A stretch of DNA of 64,000 nt from Acidaminobacter sp. JC074 (GCF_022496765.1 NZ_VANV01000010.1:1-64000), one strand, 5' to 3'; positions 26,709 through 36,011 are shown, counted from the stretch's first letter. Notes: a model not told the origin generated them from the sequence alone. Made by a program: numbers and translations.

Positions 26709-27932
26709 TTATAACTCTTTATCTACGTGAACGATGATATTAGATAATGAGTTTACATAAGAACCAAATTCATTGTCATACCAGCCGAATATCTTGGCGT
26801 GAGTAACAGGTAATTGCATGTCGCCAGCAGCACCCATTTCATAAACAAAGTTGCTTGGTAGTGGTAAAAAGCCAGTCTTTGTTCTGGTTTCAGAGCCTTC
26901 AATGACTGCTGAAGCTTTGAAGCCTCTTAGGTCAGAAGATACATTTTGCTCATCCGAGAAAACTAGGTATCCCTTTTGACCATTCATAGCAGCTTTTTTA
27001 TAGATATCATTGATGTATTCTTGAGTAAGCTTTGGTTCACCAGATGCTTCTAATTTTGATCTAAAAGTTAGGTTCAAAGATACCAATGAAACTGTATTCG
27101 TTGGGATTCTAACAGAGTCCGCCATAAAACCAATCGACTTGATTTCAGGTAAAATGAACTCTAAGGCTTTGGCTGCACCTGTAGATGTTAGAATAATGTT
27201 GTTAAGTGCAGAACGATTCTTTCTTAAATCACTAGCACCCTGTGCTGGAAGTGCATCTAAGAGATTTTGATTATTTGTTGCTGCATGTATAGTTGACATT
27301 GAAGCGGTTAAAATTCTTGATGTTTCAATATGGTCAAGAAGCGGCTTCATCATATGTGAAAGAGCAGTTGTTGTACAAGAAGCTGCTGAGATGATCTTGT
27401 GCTTATCATTGTCATAGTTTTCATGGTTGATACCATAAACAAGCATGGTTGCATCTTCTGGTAACTCCAGTTCTTTGCCTTTAATTTTAAATGGTGCAGA
27501 TACGACAACTTTTTTAGCTGTTTCTAAATGGCCTCTTACACTGCCTCTGCCAGCGTCTTTATCCATTGTAGGATCTAAGAAGACACCTGTACAATCTACA
27601 ACAACATCAACACCATGTTGAGACCAATCGATGTCTTTTGGATTTCTCTCTTTAGTGAGGAAAATGATAGGCATACCATCGATTTCAAATTCAAACTTAT
27701 CTTCATCAATTATTTTTACATTAAGTGATTTGCCACTGTAGCCATACATGAATCTATCTAAACTGCCGTAAGTTGAATCACTCAGTATGAAGTTAAGTAA
27801 ATCCTTAACAGATGTACCTGCAGTTCTACCTAAACTGATAACAAAGCCATCAAAGTGTTTGATGATTAATTGATTCCATAAAACAAGTTTTCCGATTCTT
27901 CCTAAACCGTTGATTCCTAAATATTTTTTCAT
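26709..27932 (-). CDS. gap: glyceraldehyde-3-phosphate dehydrogenase, long variant
   Basis: 407 residues, about 70 longer than the usual bacterial GapA. NAD fold G-I-N-G-L-G-R-I-G-K at the N-terminus and T-S-T-G-A-A-K-A in the catalytic domain. The nucleophile is in A-A-S-C-T-T-T-A-L-S-H-M: the Cys is kept but the usual Asn (S-C-T-T-N) is Thr. It oxidises glyceraldehyde-3-phosphate in glycolysis or the reverse. No pgk or tpi lies adjacent. AGGAGG precedes the ATG, and operator-like repeats lie upstream. Confidence 0.88.
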   Translation of the reverse strand: MKKYLGINGLGRIGKLVLWNQLIIKHFDGFVISLGRTAGTSVKDLLNFILSDSTYGSLDRFMYGYSGKSLNVKIIDEDKFEFEIDGMPIIFLTKERNPKDIDWSQHGVDVVVDCTGVFLDPTMDKDAGRGSVRGHLETAKKVVVSAPFKIKGKELELPEDATMLVYGINHENYDNDKHKIISAASCTTTALSHMMKPLLDHIETSRILTASMSTIHAATNNQNLLDALPAQGASDLRKNRSALNNIILTSTGAAKALEFILPEIKSIGFMADSVRIPTNTVSLVSLNLTFRSKLEASGEPKLTQEYINDIYKKAAMNGQKGYLVFSDEQNVSSDLRGFKASAVIEGSETRTKTGFLPLPSNFVYEMGAAGDMQLPVTHAKIFGWYDNEFGSYVNSLSNIIVHVDKEL

Positions 27933-27957
27933 TGCTCCTCCTTGGTGGGTAAATTTC

Positions 27958-28085
27958 GTCCCAGTTCAAACAATACACATTCTACATTAGTCTGGGACAA
28001 ATGTGAACCCTCATTTGAGAAATAATTTAGGCTTATTTTTGAGGCTGCCTTGAAGATAGTAATGCCAATAGGACAAATTTGTCCC
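27958..28085 (-). promoter_or_regulatory. gap promoter with operator-like repeats
   Basis: On the minus strand TTGTCC (28000-27995), 17 nt and TGTATT (27977-27972) form a candidate promoter. GTCCCAG at 27958-27964 and CTGGGAC at 27992-27998 are inverted around it. A perfect 14-bp palindrome GGACAAATTTGTCC sits at 28071-28084. The G-G-G-A-C / G-T-C-C-C core resembles sites of SorC/CggR-type glycolytic repressors. Confidence 0.55.
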
Positions 28086-28192
28086 GCTTGAAAAAAGTTT
28101 TTGACCTAGTGAAATTTCGATGAAAATATCTATATGCTAGATCGATTTTGGGTAAGAATTAAGAGAATGATTTAATAGAAATGGAGATGACT

Positions 28193-28627
28193 ATGGACAA
28201 ATATAAAATAAGAAAAGCAGACATTGATGATGGTGACTTGTTAGGTATCTTAATGAAAAACGCCTATTCTATATATGATAGGGCACTTAACTTGCCACCT
28301 TTATTTGCAGATTACAAAGAAGAAATCAAGCTTTATCCTTGTTGGGTAATTGAGGTTGAAGGAAGGATAATAGGTGGTTTGTTTATGTACTTTGATGAGA
28401 AGGCATATATTAACAACATCGCTCTCGATCCTGACTTTAAAGGCAAAGGTTACGGAAGAATCTTAATGGATTTTGCTGAAAAAACAGCTTCAGATAAAGC
28501 TTATGATGATCTGCATTTGGCAACTCACATAAAACTGAAAGACAACATAAATTATTATATAAAGCTGGGGTATGAAGAAGTTGAAAGAGATGAAAATAAG
28601 GTATATTTCAGAAAAAGATTGATTTAG
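28193..28627 (+). CDS. GNAT-family N-acetyltransferase
   Basis: 144 residues from ATG 28193, which has GGAG 8 nt upstream (an in-frame ATG at 28181 has no site). The acetyl-CoA-binding motif appears as L-D-P-D-F-K-G-K-G-Y-G-R-I-L-M, followed by the usual C-terminal strand Y-Y-I-K-L-G-Y-E. Acceptor substrate unknown. Divergent from gap. Confidence 0.83.
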   Translation: MDKYKIRKADIDDGDLLGILMKNAYSIYDRALNLPPLFADYKEEIKLYPCWVIEVEGRIIGGLFMYFDEKAYINNIALDPDFKGKGYGRILMDFAEKTASDKAYDDLHLATHIKLKDNINYYIKLGYEEVERDENKVYFRKRLI

Positions 28628-28630
28628 CCA

Positions 28631-28661
28631 ATCAGTTTTATGCATGTCAAACTGATCTTTT
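28631..28661 (+). terminator. probable terminator after acetyltransferase
   Basis: Stem ATCAGTT / AACTGAT with a 12-nt loop followed by CTTTTG. The T-run is short. Confidence 0.45.
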
Positions 28662-28829
28662 GTGGTATGATGGTATTAGAAAACAAAAAAACTTATAAAA
28701 AAATATAGTGGTGAAAGTACTGCAAATACACATATGCAACTGGTGGTTGACAAATTAGAAAGCCTGATTGGTAGTCTGCTACTGACTCAAATGCTATGCT
28801 CGACTTACAAAAGTTGAAAGGAGAACAAA

Positions 28830-29822
28830 ATGATATTAGCAGATAAAATTATTAAACTTAGAAAACAATCTTCTTGGTCTCAAGAAGAGCTAGCAGATAA
28901 GATGAATGTTTCTAGACAATCGGTTTCTAAATGGGAAAATGCATCAAGCATTCCTGATCTGAATAAGATATTACTCATGGCAGAAATATTTGGTGTATCT
29001 ACAGATTATTTATTAAAAGATGACATTGAAGATGTACAGGGGGTTCAGAAAGATTATGAACCAGATGTATGGAAAGTAACTTTAGAAGAAGCAAATGACT
29101 ATGTGGAAACAAAGTTGGAGATGAACCGCTTGAATGCTAGAGGCGCTTTAATATGTATCTATTCAATTATTCCGCTCATGTTCTTTTTAGGACTAGCTAG
29201 CCAAGGTATTTTGGGAATTACTGAAAATATGGCCTTGATAATTGGTATGACTTCATTACTATTAATGATCGTTATAGGTGTCAGCATTTTTATCAGATCG
29301 AGTCAACTGAAAACTGATATAATAAAAATTGAAGAAGAAACATTTGAGCTTTCTTATGGTGTGGATAGCATATTTAAAGAAAAAGCCAAAGCATTTCGAA
29401 ATGTATATAGTCAAAAGATTTCAATTGGTGTTGGTTTGATAATTATGAGTTTCATGCCCTTAATGATCTCTGCTATGTTAGGACAAAATGGTTTGGTGAT
29501 CTTATCCATGTTGTGTCTTATGCTGATAGTTGTTGGAATAGGTGTTTATATCTTAGTACCTGCATCTATAGAAAACAGTGCCTACAATTGCTTGTTAAGC
29601 CAGGGGGAATATGCACCGAATAAGAAAAAAGAGACCAGACGTATTGAACAGTTTGCGACATTCTATTGGCCTCTTGTTACAGCTATTTATATTGGTTGGA
29701 GTTTGTTTACTATGAACTGGGGTGTTACATGGATTGTATGGCCTGTAGCTGGTATTTTATTTGCAGCCTTAGTAGGTCTGATAGGATTTTTAGAATCTAA
29801 TAAAGAAATGAATCATGAATAG
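28830..29822 (+). CDS. XRE-family regulator with C-terminal membrane domain
   Basis: 330 residues. Residues 1-60 are a Cro/C1-type helix-turn-helix (W-S-Q-E-E-L-A-D-K-M-N-V-S-R-Q-S-V-S-K-W). After a linker there are about six hydrophobic segments in three pairs (~105-150, ~200-245, ~285-325), so the DNA-binding domain is tethered to the membrane. This layout is common in Firmicutes. The ligand is unknown. AAAGGAG precedes the ATG. The nitroreductase gene follows after 60 bp. Confidence 0.82.
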   Translation: MILADKIIKLRKQSSWSQEELADKMNVSRQSVSKWENASSIPDLNKILLMAEIFGVSTDYLLKDDIEDVQGVQKDYEPDVWKVTLEEANDYVETKLEMNRLNARGALICIYSIIPLMFFLGLASQGILGITENMALIIGMTSLLLMIVIGVSIFIRSSQLKTDIIKIEEETFELSYGVDSIFKEKAKAFRNVYSQKISIGVGLIIMSFMPLMISAMLGQNGLVILSMLCLMLIVVGIGVYILVPASIENSAYNCLLSQGEYAPNKKKETRRIEQFATFYWPLVTAIYIGWSLFTMNWGVTWIVWPVAGILFAALVGLIGFLESNKEMNHE

Positions 29823-29882
29823 GCATCTAAGATATCTATTTCTTTGTGTTATAATAAAATAACAAGACTTAAAGGGGGACTT

Positions 29883-30620
29883 ATGAAAGATAATAGACAG
29901 TTTATGAAAGCCTTTGATTGGGGCGTAGAACTTTCGACCAAATCAGACCAACAAAAAGGTTACAAAATGCCTGATATGTTTAAATCACATGGAGGATATG
30001 ATTTGATAGCACTGCCTAAAATGGAAGACATATCGGTTGAAGAAAAGTCATTTTCTAATATCATTATGGATAGAAGGTCTAGAAGAAAGTATACAGGTGA
30101 GGCCATTTCTATAGACACATTATCCTATCTTCTTTACACCAATTCAGGTGTAACAAAGACACTTGAAAATACTTACCTAAGAGCATATCCAAGTGGTGGT
30201 AATAGACAGACCTTTGAAACTTACTTGACCATTCAAAACATCCAAGGTCTTAAAGAAGGTATTTACAGATACTTACCTTTAGAACATGCTTTGATTTATT
30301 TAAATGAACTGGATCAATTAAATGACAGACTAGCTGCTGCATGTGCTGGACAGATTTGGGTAAAAAAAGCTGCAGTAACTTTCATTTGGACTTGTATCCC
30401 TTATAGGGGTGAGTGGCGATATATGGATAGAGCCCATAAGGTCATGTTATTAGACGCAGGTCATTTATGTCAAAACCTATACCTAGCATGTGAGGCGTTA
30501 GATAATTTAGGTACATGCGCTATAGGTGCTTATGATCAAAAGAAAATGGATGAACTTATTTCTGTAGATGGTGATGACGAGTATGTTATTTACCTATCAC
30601 CAGTTGGTGTTTATAGATAA
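29883..30620 (+). CDS. SagB-type/nitroreductase-family oxidoreductase
   Basis: 245 residues from ATG 29883 behind AAAGGGGG. FMN-binding features are the M-D-R-R-S-R-R-K-Y segment, the P-S-G-G-N-R-Q loop and a C-terminal L-G-T-C-A-I-G-A-Y. The closest pattern is the SagB-type dehydrogenase family, which also includes stand-alone enzymes. There are no cyclodehydratase or precursor peptide genes here, so a link to azole peptides is not supported. Confidence 0.82.
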   Translation: MKDNRQFMKAFDWGVELSTKSDQQKGYKMPDMFKSHGGYDLIALPKMEDISVEEKSFSNIIMDRRSRRKYTGEAISIDTLSYLLYTNSGVTKTLENTYLRAYPSGGNRQTFETYLTIQNIQGLKEGIYRYLPLEHALIYLNELDQLNDRLAAACAGQIWVKKAAVTFIWTCIPYRGEWRYMDRAHKVMLLDAGHLCQNLYLACEALDNLGTCAIGAYDQKKMDELISVDGDDEYVIYLSPVGVYR

Positions 30621-30626
30621 ATAGAC

Positions 30627-30660
30627 AAGGATAAATTGGTTGACCAGTTTATCCTTTTTT
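30627..30660 (+). terminator. terminator after nitroreductase
   Basis: A 13-bp stem AAGGATAAATTGG / CCAGTTTATCCTT with a 4-nt loop and a T-run. Confidence 0.92.
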
Positions 30661-30841
30661 ATTGGTTTGAAAACTTGTTTTTCATAAGTAACGAAGCACT
30701 CGATGTACTGAGTTCTTATTTGAATTAAAATTTGATTATAGTAGCTAAATTTTAGGATACAGAAATATTGGTGGTATATTTTAAAAATTAAGTGATATAA
30801 TGAATTTGTTAGGAAGATACATAAGAGAATTAGAGGTGGCT

Positions 30842-31945
30842 ATGATAGTATTAAAGAATTGTCATGCATATGTTGGTGATAAAGAAGGCTTTATCAAGAT
30901 ACATATATATGTTGAAAATGAATCGATTATTAAAGTAGCAGAAAAATTAGAAGTGGCTTCAGAAGACCAAGTGATCGATGTTAAAGGTTTGTATGTGACA
31001 CCAGGACTTATTGAACCACACTGTCATATAGGACTCAAAGAGCATGGTGTGGGTTGGGCAGGATCAGATGAAAATGAAGATTATGAGCCAATCCAAGATA
31101 AATGCCATGTCATAGATGGCATCAATATGCTTGATAAGAGTTTTGACGATTTTAGAAGAAGTGGTATTACTAGCGTAGGGGTTTTCCCAGGTGGCAACTG
31201 TGTCATTGGTGGCTATGGTGCAGCTATTAAATGTAAAGGTAAAATTGTAGATGAAGCCATCATCCAGACTGATATTGGTTTAAAGGCATCACTGGGTGGT
31301 GTGGTAAAAGCACATTTTCTTAATAAGAAAAAAATGCCTTTAACAAGAATGGGCATCATGTCTCTTTTAAACCAATTTGTTATGGATGCTAAAGCTGGTC
31401 ATGACCATAAAGGATTAATAGAAGGTCAGGTGCCATTTGTGGTGTCGTGCGAAAGATTAGACGATATACATTCAGCCATAAGATTTGCAAAAAAGCATGA
31501 CTTAAAACTTAAACTTGTAGGTCTTTCTGATTACGATCAAGTAAAAGAACTCTTAAACGAAGAGAAAATCGAATATGCACTTGGTCCTATTATGGATTAT
31601 GCCAGTGCAAAAGAAACCATAGGTAGAGACCGGTATAGACATATTACAGGAAATGATATGCTTACAGGATCACTGACAACGTGTCATCCGTCTATTAACG
31701 GTAGATACGCTTCTTTACAAGCCAGTATTATGGTACAAAATGGCTTAGATGTCTCTTCAGCTATAAATGCAATGACGTTAGGACCAGCCGCTTTTTTAGG
31801 CATAGAGGCTAAAGTGGGTTCTTTAGAAGCAGGTAAGGATGCAGACCTAGTCATATGGGATGGTCATCCACTAGAACTTAATTCAAAGGTCTTGGCAACC
31901 ATGATAGACGGTGAGTTTGTATATAAAGGCGGTGATTTCAAATGA
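30842..31945 (+). CDS. amidohydrolase homologue lacking most metal ligands
   Basis: 367 residues from ATG 30842 behind GAGGTGG. The amidohydrolase fold is recognisable (P-G-L-I-E-P-H-C-H-I-G-L and the C-terminal K-V-G-S-L-E-A-G-K-D-A-D-L-V-I-W-D-G). The H-x-H pair is kept. Aligned with the neighbouring paralogue, the H-A-H-R-H block reads S-C-E-R-L, E-H-C-T-D reads V-G-L-S-D, and catalytic S-D-H-P reads T-C-H-P. The binuclear site is therefore incomplete, and it is likely inactive or repurposed, perhaps as partner subunit. The stop overlaps the next start (ATGA). Confidence 0.83.
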   Translation: MIVLKNCHAYVGDKEGFIKIHIYVENESIIKVAEKLEVASEDQVIDVKGLYVTPGLIEPHCHIGLKEHGVGWAGSDENEDYEPIQDKCHVIDGINMLDKSFDDFRRSGITSVGVFPGGNCVIGGYGAAIKCKGKIVDEAIIQTDIGLKASLGGVVKAHFLNKKKMPLTRMGIMSLLNQFVMDAKAGHDHKGLIEGQVPFVVSCERLDDIHSAIRFAKKHDLKLKLVGLSDYDQVKELLNEEKIEYALGPIMDYASAKETIGRDRYRHITGNDMLTGSLTTCHPSINGRYASLQASIMVQNGLDVSSAINAMTLGPAAFLGIEAKVGSLEAGKDADLVIWDGHPLELNSKVLATMIDGEFVYKGGDFK

Positions 31946-33084
31946 TAGCTTATAAGGCAAAACGAATATATACAATTGGAAACGAATATATAGATCAGGC
32001 ATACCTACTTATTAAGGATGGTAAAATTGTTGAGATTTCTACAGAAGTTGATAAAAATATAGAAGTCGTTGACTTAAGTCACAAGATGATTATGCCAGGT
32101 TTAATTGATCCTCATACCCATTTGGGTGTTTGGGGTGATGGTGAAGGTCAGGCTGGTTATGATGGTAATGAATGGTCTGCAGTTGTATCAGGCCATGTAC
32201 ATATCATGGACTCCATTAATCCAAAACAGATGAGCTTTCAAACAGCCATTGAAGGTGGTGTGACATGTGCACAGGTATTGCCGGGTTCTTCAAATGCTAT
32301 TGGTGGTCTTTGTTGTGTAGTTAAGACTTCTGGCGATTCATTAGAGGAAATGCTTATCAACCCATGTTCTGGTTTAAAAGGTGCGACAGGTGAAAATGTC
32401 AAGAGAACTCATGGTCAAAATCAAAATCATGGTACCATCACCAGGATGGGGGTTGCCTCAAAAATAAGAAATTACTTTAATGAGGTCCTAGACTATAAAG
32501 AGAAAAAGAATCAAGCGGGTGAGGATTTTAAAGTCAATTTAAATTATGAATCTGGCTTAAAAGTTATCAATAAAGAAATACCATTTAGGGTTCATGCTCA
32601 TAGACATGATGATATTGTTTCTGTGACAAGATTGTGTGAAGAGTTTGGTATTGATTATTCTATCGAACACTGTACAGATGGTCATTTGATAGCTGATTAT
32701 CTAGGACCTAGAAAATCAACTGTTATGTTAGGACCTGGTTTATCATCAAGTGGAAAGGTGGAAGCTGATAACTACTCGGATAAAAATGCATCTATTTTAC
32801 ATGAAGCAGGTGCAAGGGTATCTTTGATGTCGGATCATCCCTTCTTGAATATTAGATATTTCTTACATTATGCTGCAGTTGTTCATAAACACGGTTTGGA
32901 TATGGATACAACTTTAAGAGCCATTACCATTAATCCTGCAAAGGCTTTAAATGTAGACCATAGAGTAGGATCATTAGAAGCTGGAAAAGATGCAGACTTT
33001 ATTGTACTTGGTGGTTTACCACTTACCTTAGAGGGAAGAATAGAAAAAACATACATAAATGGCACTTTAAAGTGGGAAAGATAA
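31942..33084 (+). CDS. amidohydrolase (imidazolonepropionase-like)
   Basis: A 380-residue metal-dependent hydrolase with a complete set of putative ligands: D-P-H-T-H-L-G, H-A-H-R-H-D-D, I-E-H-C-T-D-G-H and catalytic Asp in M-S-D-H-P-F-L-N. It would hydrolyse a cyclic amide or dipeptide-like substrate. The true substrate cannot be read off. Starts within the stop codon of the degenerate paralogue, so the two are made together in similar amounts, and a heteromeric enzyme is plausible. Confidence 0.87.
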   Translation: MIAYKAKRIYTIGNEYIDQAYLLIKDGKIVEISTEVDKNIEVVDLSHKMIMPGLIDPHTHLGVWGDGEGQAGYDGNEWSAVVSGHVHIMDSINPKQMSFQTAIEGGVTCAQVLPGSSNAIGGLCCVVKTSGDSLEEMLINPCSGLKGATGENVKRTHGQNQNHGTITRMGVASKIRNYFNEVLDYKEKKNQAGEDFKVNLNYESGLKVINKEIPFRVHAHRHDDIVSVTRLCEEFGIDYSIEHCTDGHLIADYLGPRKSTVMLGPGLSSSGKVEADNYSDKNASILHEAGARVSLMSDHPFLNIRYFLHYAAVVHKHGLDMDTTLRAITINPAKALNVDHRVGSLEAGKDADFIVLGGLPLTLEGRIEKTYINGTLKWER

Positions 33085-33093
33085 GAAAAAAAG

Positions 33094-33128
33094 ACTATCT
33101 TCTGTTGATTCAGAAGATAGTTTGTTTT
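33094..33128 (+). terminator. terminator of amidohydrolase pair
   Basis: An 11-bp stem ACTATCTTCTG / CAGAAGATAGT, a 6-nt loop and T-rich tail. Confidence 0.9.
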
Positions 33129-33169
33129 TATTTTAAAAACCTGATAACATAAATTGTGAGAGGTGAAAG

Positions 33170-34312
33170 ATGAATTTAAATGATTTAATGGTTTCTGAAA
33201 ATCTGTTTGACCCTTTATACAGTTCCATAGCATTAAAGGGGCCGATTGTAAGAGGTATTCAAGACAACCTGATGAAGTACAAAAAAAATGACTTGTTAGA
33301 GATTGCTGACATTTTAGAAATGGAAATCCCTAAGAGTCTTAACAAAACAGAAATCTGTAAAAGAATGATAGCAAACTATCAAGATGAGAGCATGCTGGCT
33401 TCTATCTACATCAACTTTACAGATCAAGAGTTGGATTTAATTGAATTATTAATAGAAAATGATGGAGCTGTAGTAGGTAATATCATCTATTCAGCAGCAA
33501 AGTTCTTGTTGGATATAGGTTTCGTGCAACTATATAAGATTGATGACGACTATCATTTTATAATGAGTGACGAGATGAAAGAGATTTTCTTAAGTCTTGA
33601 TAAGGAAATGTTAAATGATATTAGAGCAGCACAGCAATCTGTGACGGATTATACGAGAGCTGCTATGAATTTATATGGGTCGATAGCTTATGACAGACTA
33701 AAGTCTTTTTATATGATTCATATGGAAGAAGTCACTCAACCACTACTTGATGAAGAAGTTTTGGATGTCCTTTTTATAGGCCAGTTTGTTAAAATGCATC
33801 CTTATTACTTTGATGGTGAATACTTTTATGCCCAGTTTTATTCAGAAGAAGATGAAGAAATCGGTAGACAAATTGCTGATAATGGAAAACCATACTATTT
33901 ACCTTCTTACGATGTTTTTATCAGGTATGCAAGTACAGGTTATGTGGAAGAAACATATGAGTATAAGGCCATGGAAGATTTCATCAGAAGACATGTTACA
34001 AGTGATGACATAAAGGTCGAAAACTTCATGATTAGTTTAGGCTATATATGTGAGTATATGGGGATGAATGGTGCAGTTGAAGAACTAGAAGAAATGGGTT
34101 ATGTATTTAACTCTGATCAAGAATTTCACCGATTTGCCATGCTTTATCAAGCCTTTAATAACAATACTAGAATGTGGTCTAACCATGGTTATACGCCGAG
34201 CGAGCTAAGTGGAATAAGACCTAAAAAAGTCGGTCGAAATGAGCCATGTCCTTGTGGCAGTGGCAAGAAGTTTAAGAAGTGTTGTGGAAGTCCACTAAGA
34301 AGTGTGAAATAA
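33170..34312 (+). CDS. SEC-C motif protein
   Basis: 380 residues. Only the C-terminal zinc-binding SEC-C motif is recognised: [19 protein letters not shown]. The first ~350 residues are mainly helical, with a possible SAP/Rho-N-like segment at ~35-65 ([11 protein letters not shown]...K-T-E-I-C-K-R-M), and have no clear family. Cytosolic. SEC-C domains often mediate protein or ribosome contacts. GAGGTG precedes the ATG. Confidence 0.72.
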   Translation: MNLNDLMVSENLFDPLYSSIALKGPIVRGIQDNLMKYKKNDLLEIADILEMEIPKSLNKTEICKRMIANYQDESMLASIYINFTDQELDLIELLIENDGAVVGNIIYSAAKFLLDIGFVQLYKIDDDYHFIMSDEMKEIFLSLDKEMLNDIRAAQQSVTDYTRAAMNLYGSIAYDRLKSFYMIHMEEVTQPLLDEEVLDVLFIGQFVKMHPYYFDGEYFYAQFYSEEDEEIGRQIADNGKPYYLPSYDVFIRYASTGYVEETYEYKAMEDFIRRHVTSDDIKVENFMISLGYICEYMGMNGAVEELEEMGYVFNSDQEFHRFAMLYQAFNNNTRMWSNHGYTPSELSGIRPKKVGRNEPCPCGSGKKFKKCCGSPLRSVK

Positions 34313-34345
34313 AAGGGTGCTGATGATTCAGCGCCTTTAACTTTA
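34312..34345 (+). terminator. hairpin between SEC-C gene and acetyltransferase
   Basis: Stem AAAGGGTGCTGA / TCAGCGCCTTT with a 4-nt loop. The tail is AACTTTATTT. Probably a partial terminator. Confidence 0.6.
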
Positions 34346-34359
34346 TTTGAGGAGAAAAG

Positions 34360-34773
34360 ATGGAAATAAGACAAAGTGATTTGAAGTCTCCTTATCTCAA
34401 GCAACTGTATAAGATGTTTTTAAAGGTATGGGACCATGTAGATGCGTTTGAAGAAACAAAAAATGGACTCGAACTTCCATATCCAATTCTTGCACTAGAA
34501 GAAGGTGATTTGATTGGTGGTCTTTCTTTTACTGCTTATCAACATCCTGATAAGGACCAAATGGCCTTATGGATCAATGCTCTATATGTAGACAGGGCGT
34601 TTAGAGGCAAACATGTAGCCAGTAATTTGATTTCATATGCAGAAGAAAAAGCGAGGGAGATGGGCTACACCGAAATCCTTGTTTACACTGACCTGGCTTC
34701 GCTTTATCTGAAGTTAGGCTATAAGTCTTTGTCTTATAATGGCTCTCATACCGTACTCTTAAAAACACTCTAA
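34360..34773 (+). CDS. GNAT-family N-acetyltransferase
   Basis: 137 residues with the acetyl-CoA motif V-D-R-A-F-R-G-K-H-V-A-S-N-L-I and a terminal L-Y-L-K-L-G-Y-K strand-helix. Only about 20 % similar by eye to the acetyltransferase at 28193. Acceptor unknown. GAGGAG before ATG and a terminator directly after. Confidence 0.83.
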   Translation: MEIRQSDLKSPYLKQLYKMFLKVWDHVDAFEETKNGLELPYPILALEEGDLIGGLSFTAYQHPDKDQMALWINALYVDRAFRGKHVASNLISYAEEKAREMGYTEILVYTDLASLYLKLGYKSLSYNGSHTVLLKTL

Positions 34774-34795
34774 GTCACCTGATAGGTGACTTTTG
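34772..34795 (+). terminator. terminator after acetyltransferase
   Basis: Perfect 9-bp stem AAGTCACCT / AGGTGACTT, 3-nt loop, short T-run. Confidence 0.8.
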
Positions 34796-34872
34796 TTGCT
34801 GGTTAGGTTATTGTTATGTTTGAAATCTCGCTATATACTTTATTTATCAGCTGATGAATTTAAAAGGAGTGT

Positions 34873-35892
34873 ATGATGAATATAGGAAGACAAATTAAAA
34901 GATTAAGAAAAGAAAAGAATATAACACAAGACATATTGGCTGACCATTTAGGTGTTTCACCCCAATCTGTTTCTAAGTGGGAAAATGGTATAACAACACC
35001 TGATATTGGGTTACTACCTGATATTTCAGTTTATTTTGGCATAAAAATTGATGATTTATTTATGATTCCTGAGAAATCTCACTATGACAGAATCGAAAAC
35101 ATGCTTGACCATGAAAGAGACTTAAGTGATGAGGACTTTAATTATGCAGAAAGTTTTCTGTTAGAAAGGTTAGATACCAAGGATTCAGCAAGGGCCTATG
35201 GTGACTTAGCTCATCTATACAATCATAGGGCTTCGAGCCTAAATGAAACTGCTTATGAGTATGCTAAATGTGCTCTTGATTTAGAACCTGAAAATAAATC
35301 TCATCACATAGCTTTGTGGGATGCAGGTCATGCGGTTTGTGGTGATGATCATTATGATAACCACTTTGACATAATAGAGTTCTACATGTCCTTTATTAAA
35401 AAGAATCCTCAAGATAGAAGAGCCATGATTACATTGATTGAAAACATGTTCGCTGATGGTAGATACATAGAAGCAGAGCCTTATGTTGATAAGCTTAGTG
35501 AAGACGATTACATGCTTGGCTTGTATAAAGGTGATATTATGCTGGCAAGAGGTCGTAAAGATGAGGCATTGTCACTTTGGGGGGATACATTAGAAAGACA
35601 TCCTGTCTGGCAAGCATTTTGTTCTAGAGGTGATCGTTATAAAAAACTTGCTATGTTTGATCAGGCGATTGAAGATTATGAGATGTCTATGAGTCTTCAA
35701 GAAGCTCCAAGAATTGTTGATGGCTTGTTATCTCTTTCTCAGATATATGAGAGTCAAGGCAGGTATGACCTGGCTATAGAAGCTAGGAAGAGACAACTTG
35801 AAATTCTCATTGATGACTATAAAATCAACTCAGGTGAGTTCATCGATAAACCTAAAAGAGAAATCAGTAGGCTATTAGGTCTAAAGTTCTGA
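34873..35892 (+). CDS. XRE-family regulator with TPR-like C-terminus
   Basis: 339 residues. N-terminal Cro/C1 helix-turn-helix (I-T-Q-D-I-L-A-D-H-L-G-V-S-P-Q-S-V-S-K-W), then ~270 residues of helical pairs with TPR-like spacing (for example A-R-A-Y-G-D-L-A-H-L-Y and Q-A-I-E-D-Y-E-M-S). This is the layout of Firmicutes regulators that bind peptides or protein partners through TPRs, though no peptide gene is adjacent. Two adjacent ATGs exist. The second (34876) has better spacing from AAGGAG. Confidence 0.82.
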   Translation: MMNIGRQIKRLRKEKNITQDILADHLGVSPQSVSKWENGITTPDIGLLPDISVYFGIKIDDLFMIPEKSHYDRIENMLDHERDLSDEDFNYAESFLLERLDTKDSARAYGDLAHLYNHRASSLNETAYEYAKCALDLEPENKSHHIALWDAGHAVCGDDHYDNHFDIIEFYMSFIKKNPQDRRAMITLIENMFADGRYIEAEPYVDKLSEDDYMLGLYKGDIMLARGRKDEALSLWGDTLERHPVWQAFCSRGDRYKKLAMFDQAIEDYEMSMSLQEAPRIVDGLLSLSQIYESQGRYDLAIEARKRQLEILIDDYKINSGEFIDKPKREISRLLGLKF

Positions 35893-35909
35893 GAAATCAG
35901 AACTTTTTC
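35884..35909 (+). terminator. terminator after XRE-TPR gene
   Basis: Stem AAGTTCTGA / TCAGAACTT with GAAA loop and T-run, overlapping the stop codon. Confidence 0.88.
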
Positions 35910-36011
35910 TTGTATAGGCGTTTGTTTTTCTGTATGATAGAGACTGTTATGATTTGTGATTCGATGAAGGATTCGTTATAATACTTAAAAGAGTAAGAAT
36001 TTGGAGGAAAA

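Noticed and set aside
28662..28829. c-di-GMP, SAM or other known riboswitch before the XRE gene
   Set aside because: None of the conserved core blocks of the common classes could be found.
29883..30620. Part of a thiazole/oxazole-modified microcin cluster
   Set aside because: SagB-type similarity alone; no cyclodehydratase, precursor peptide or exporter nearby.
32883..33233. Minus-strand open frame of 116 codons
   Set aside because: Antisense to the end of the amidohydrolase and across its terminator. No start signals.
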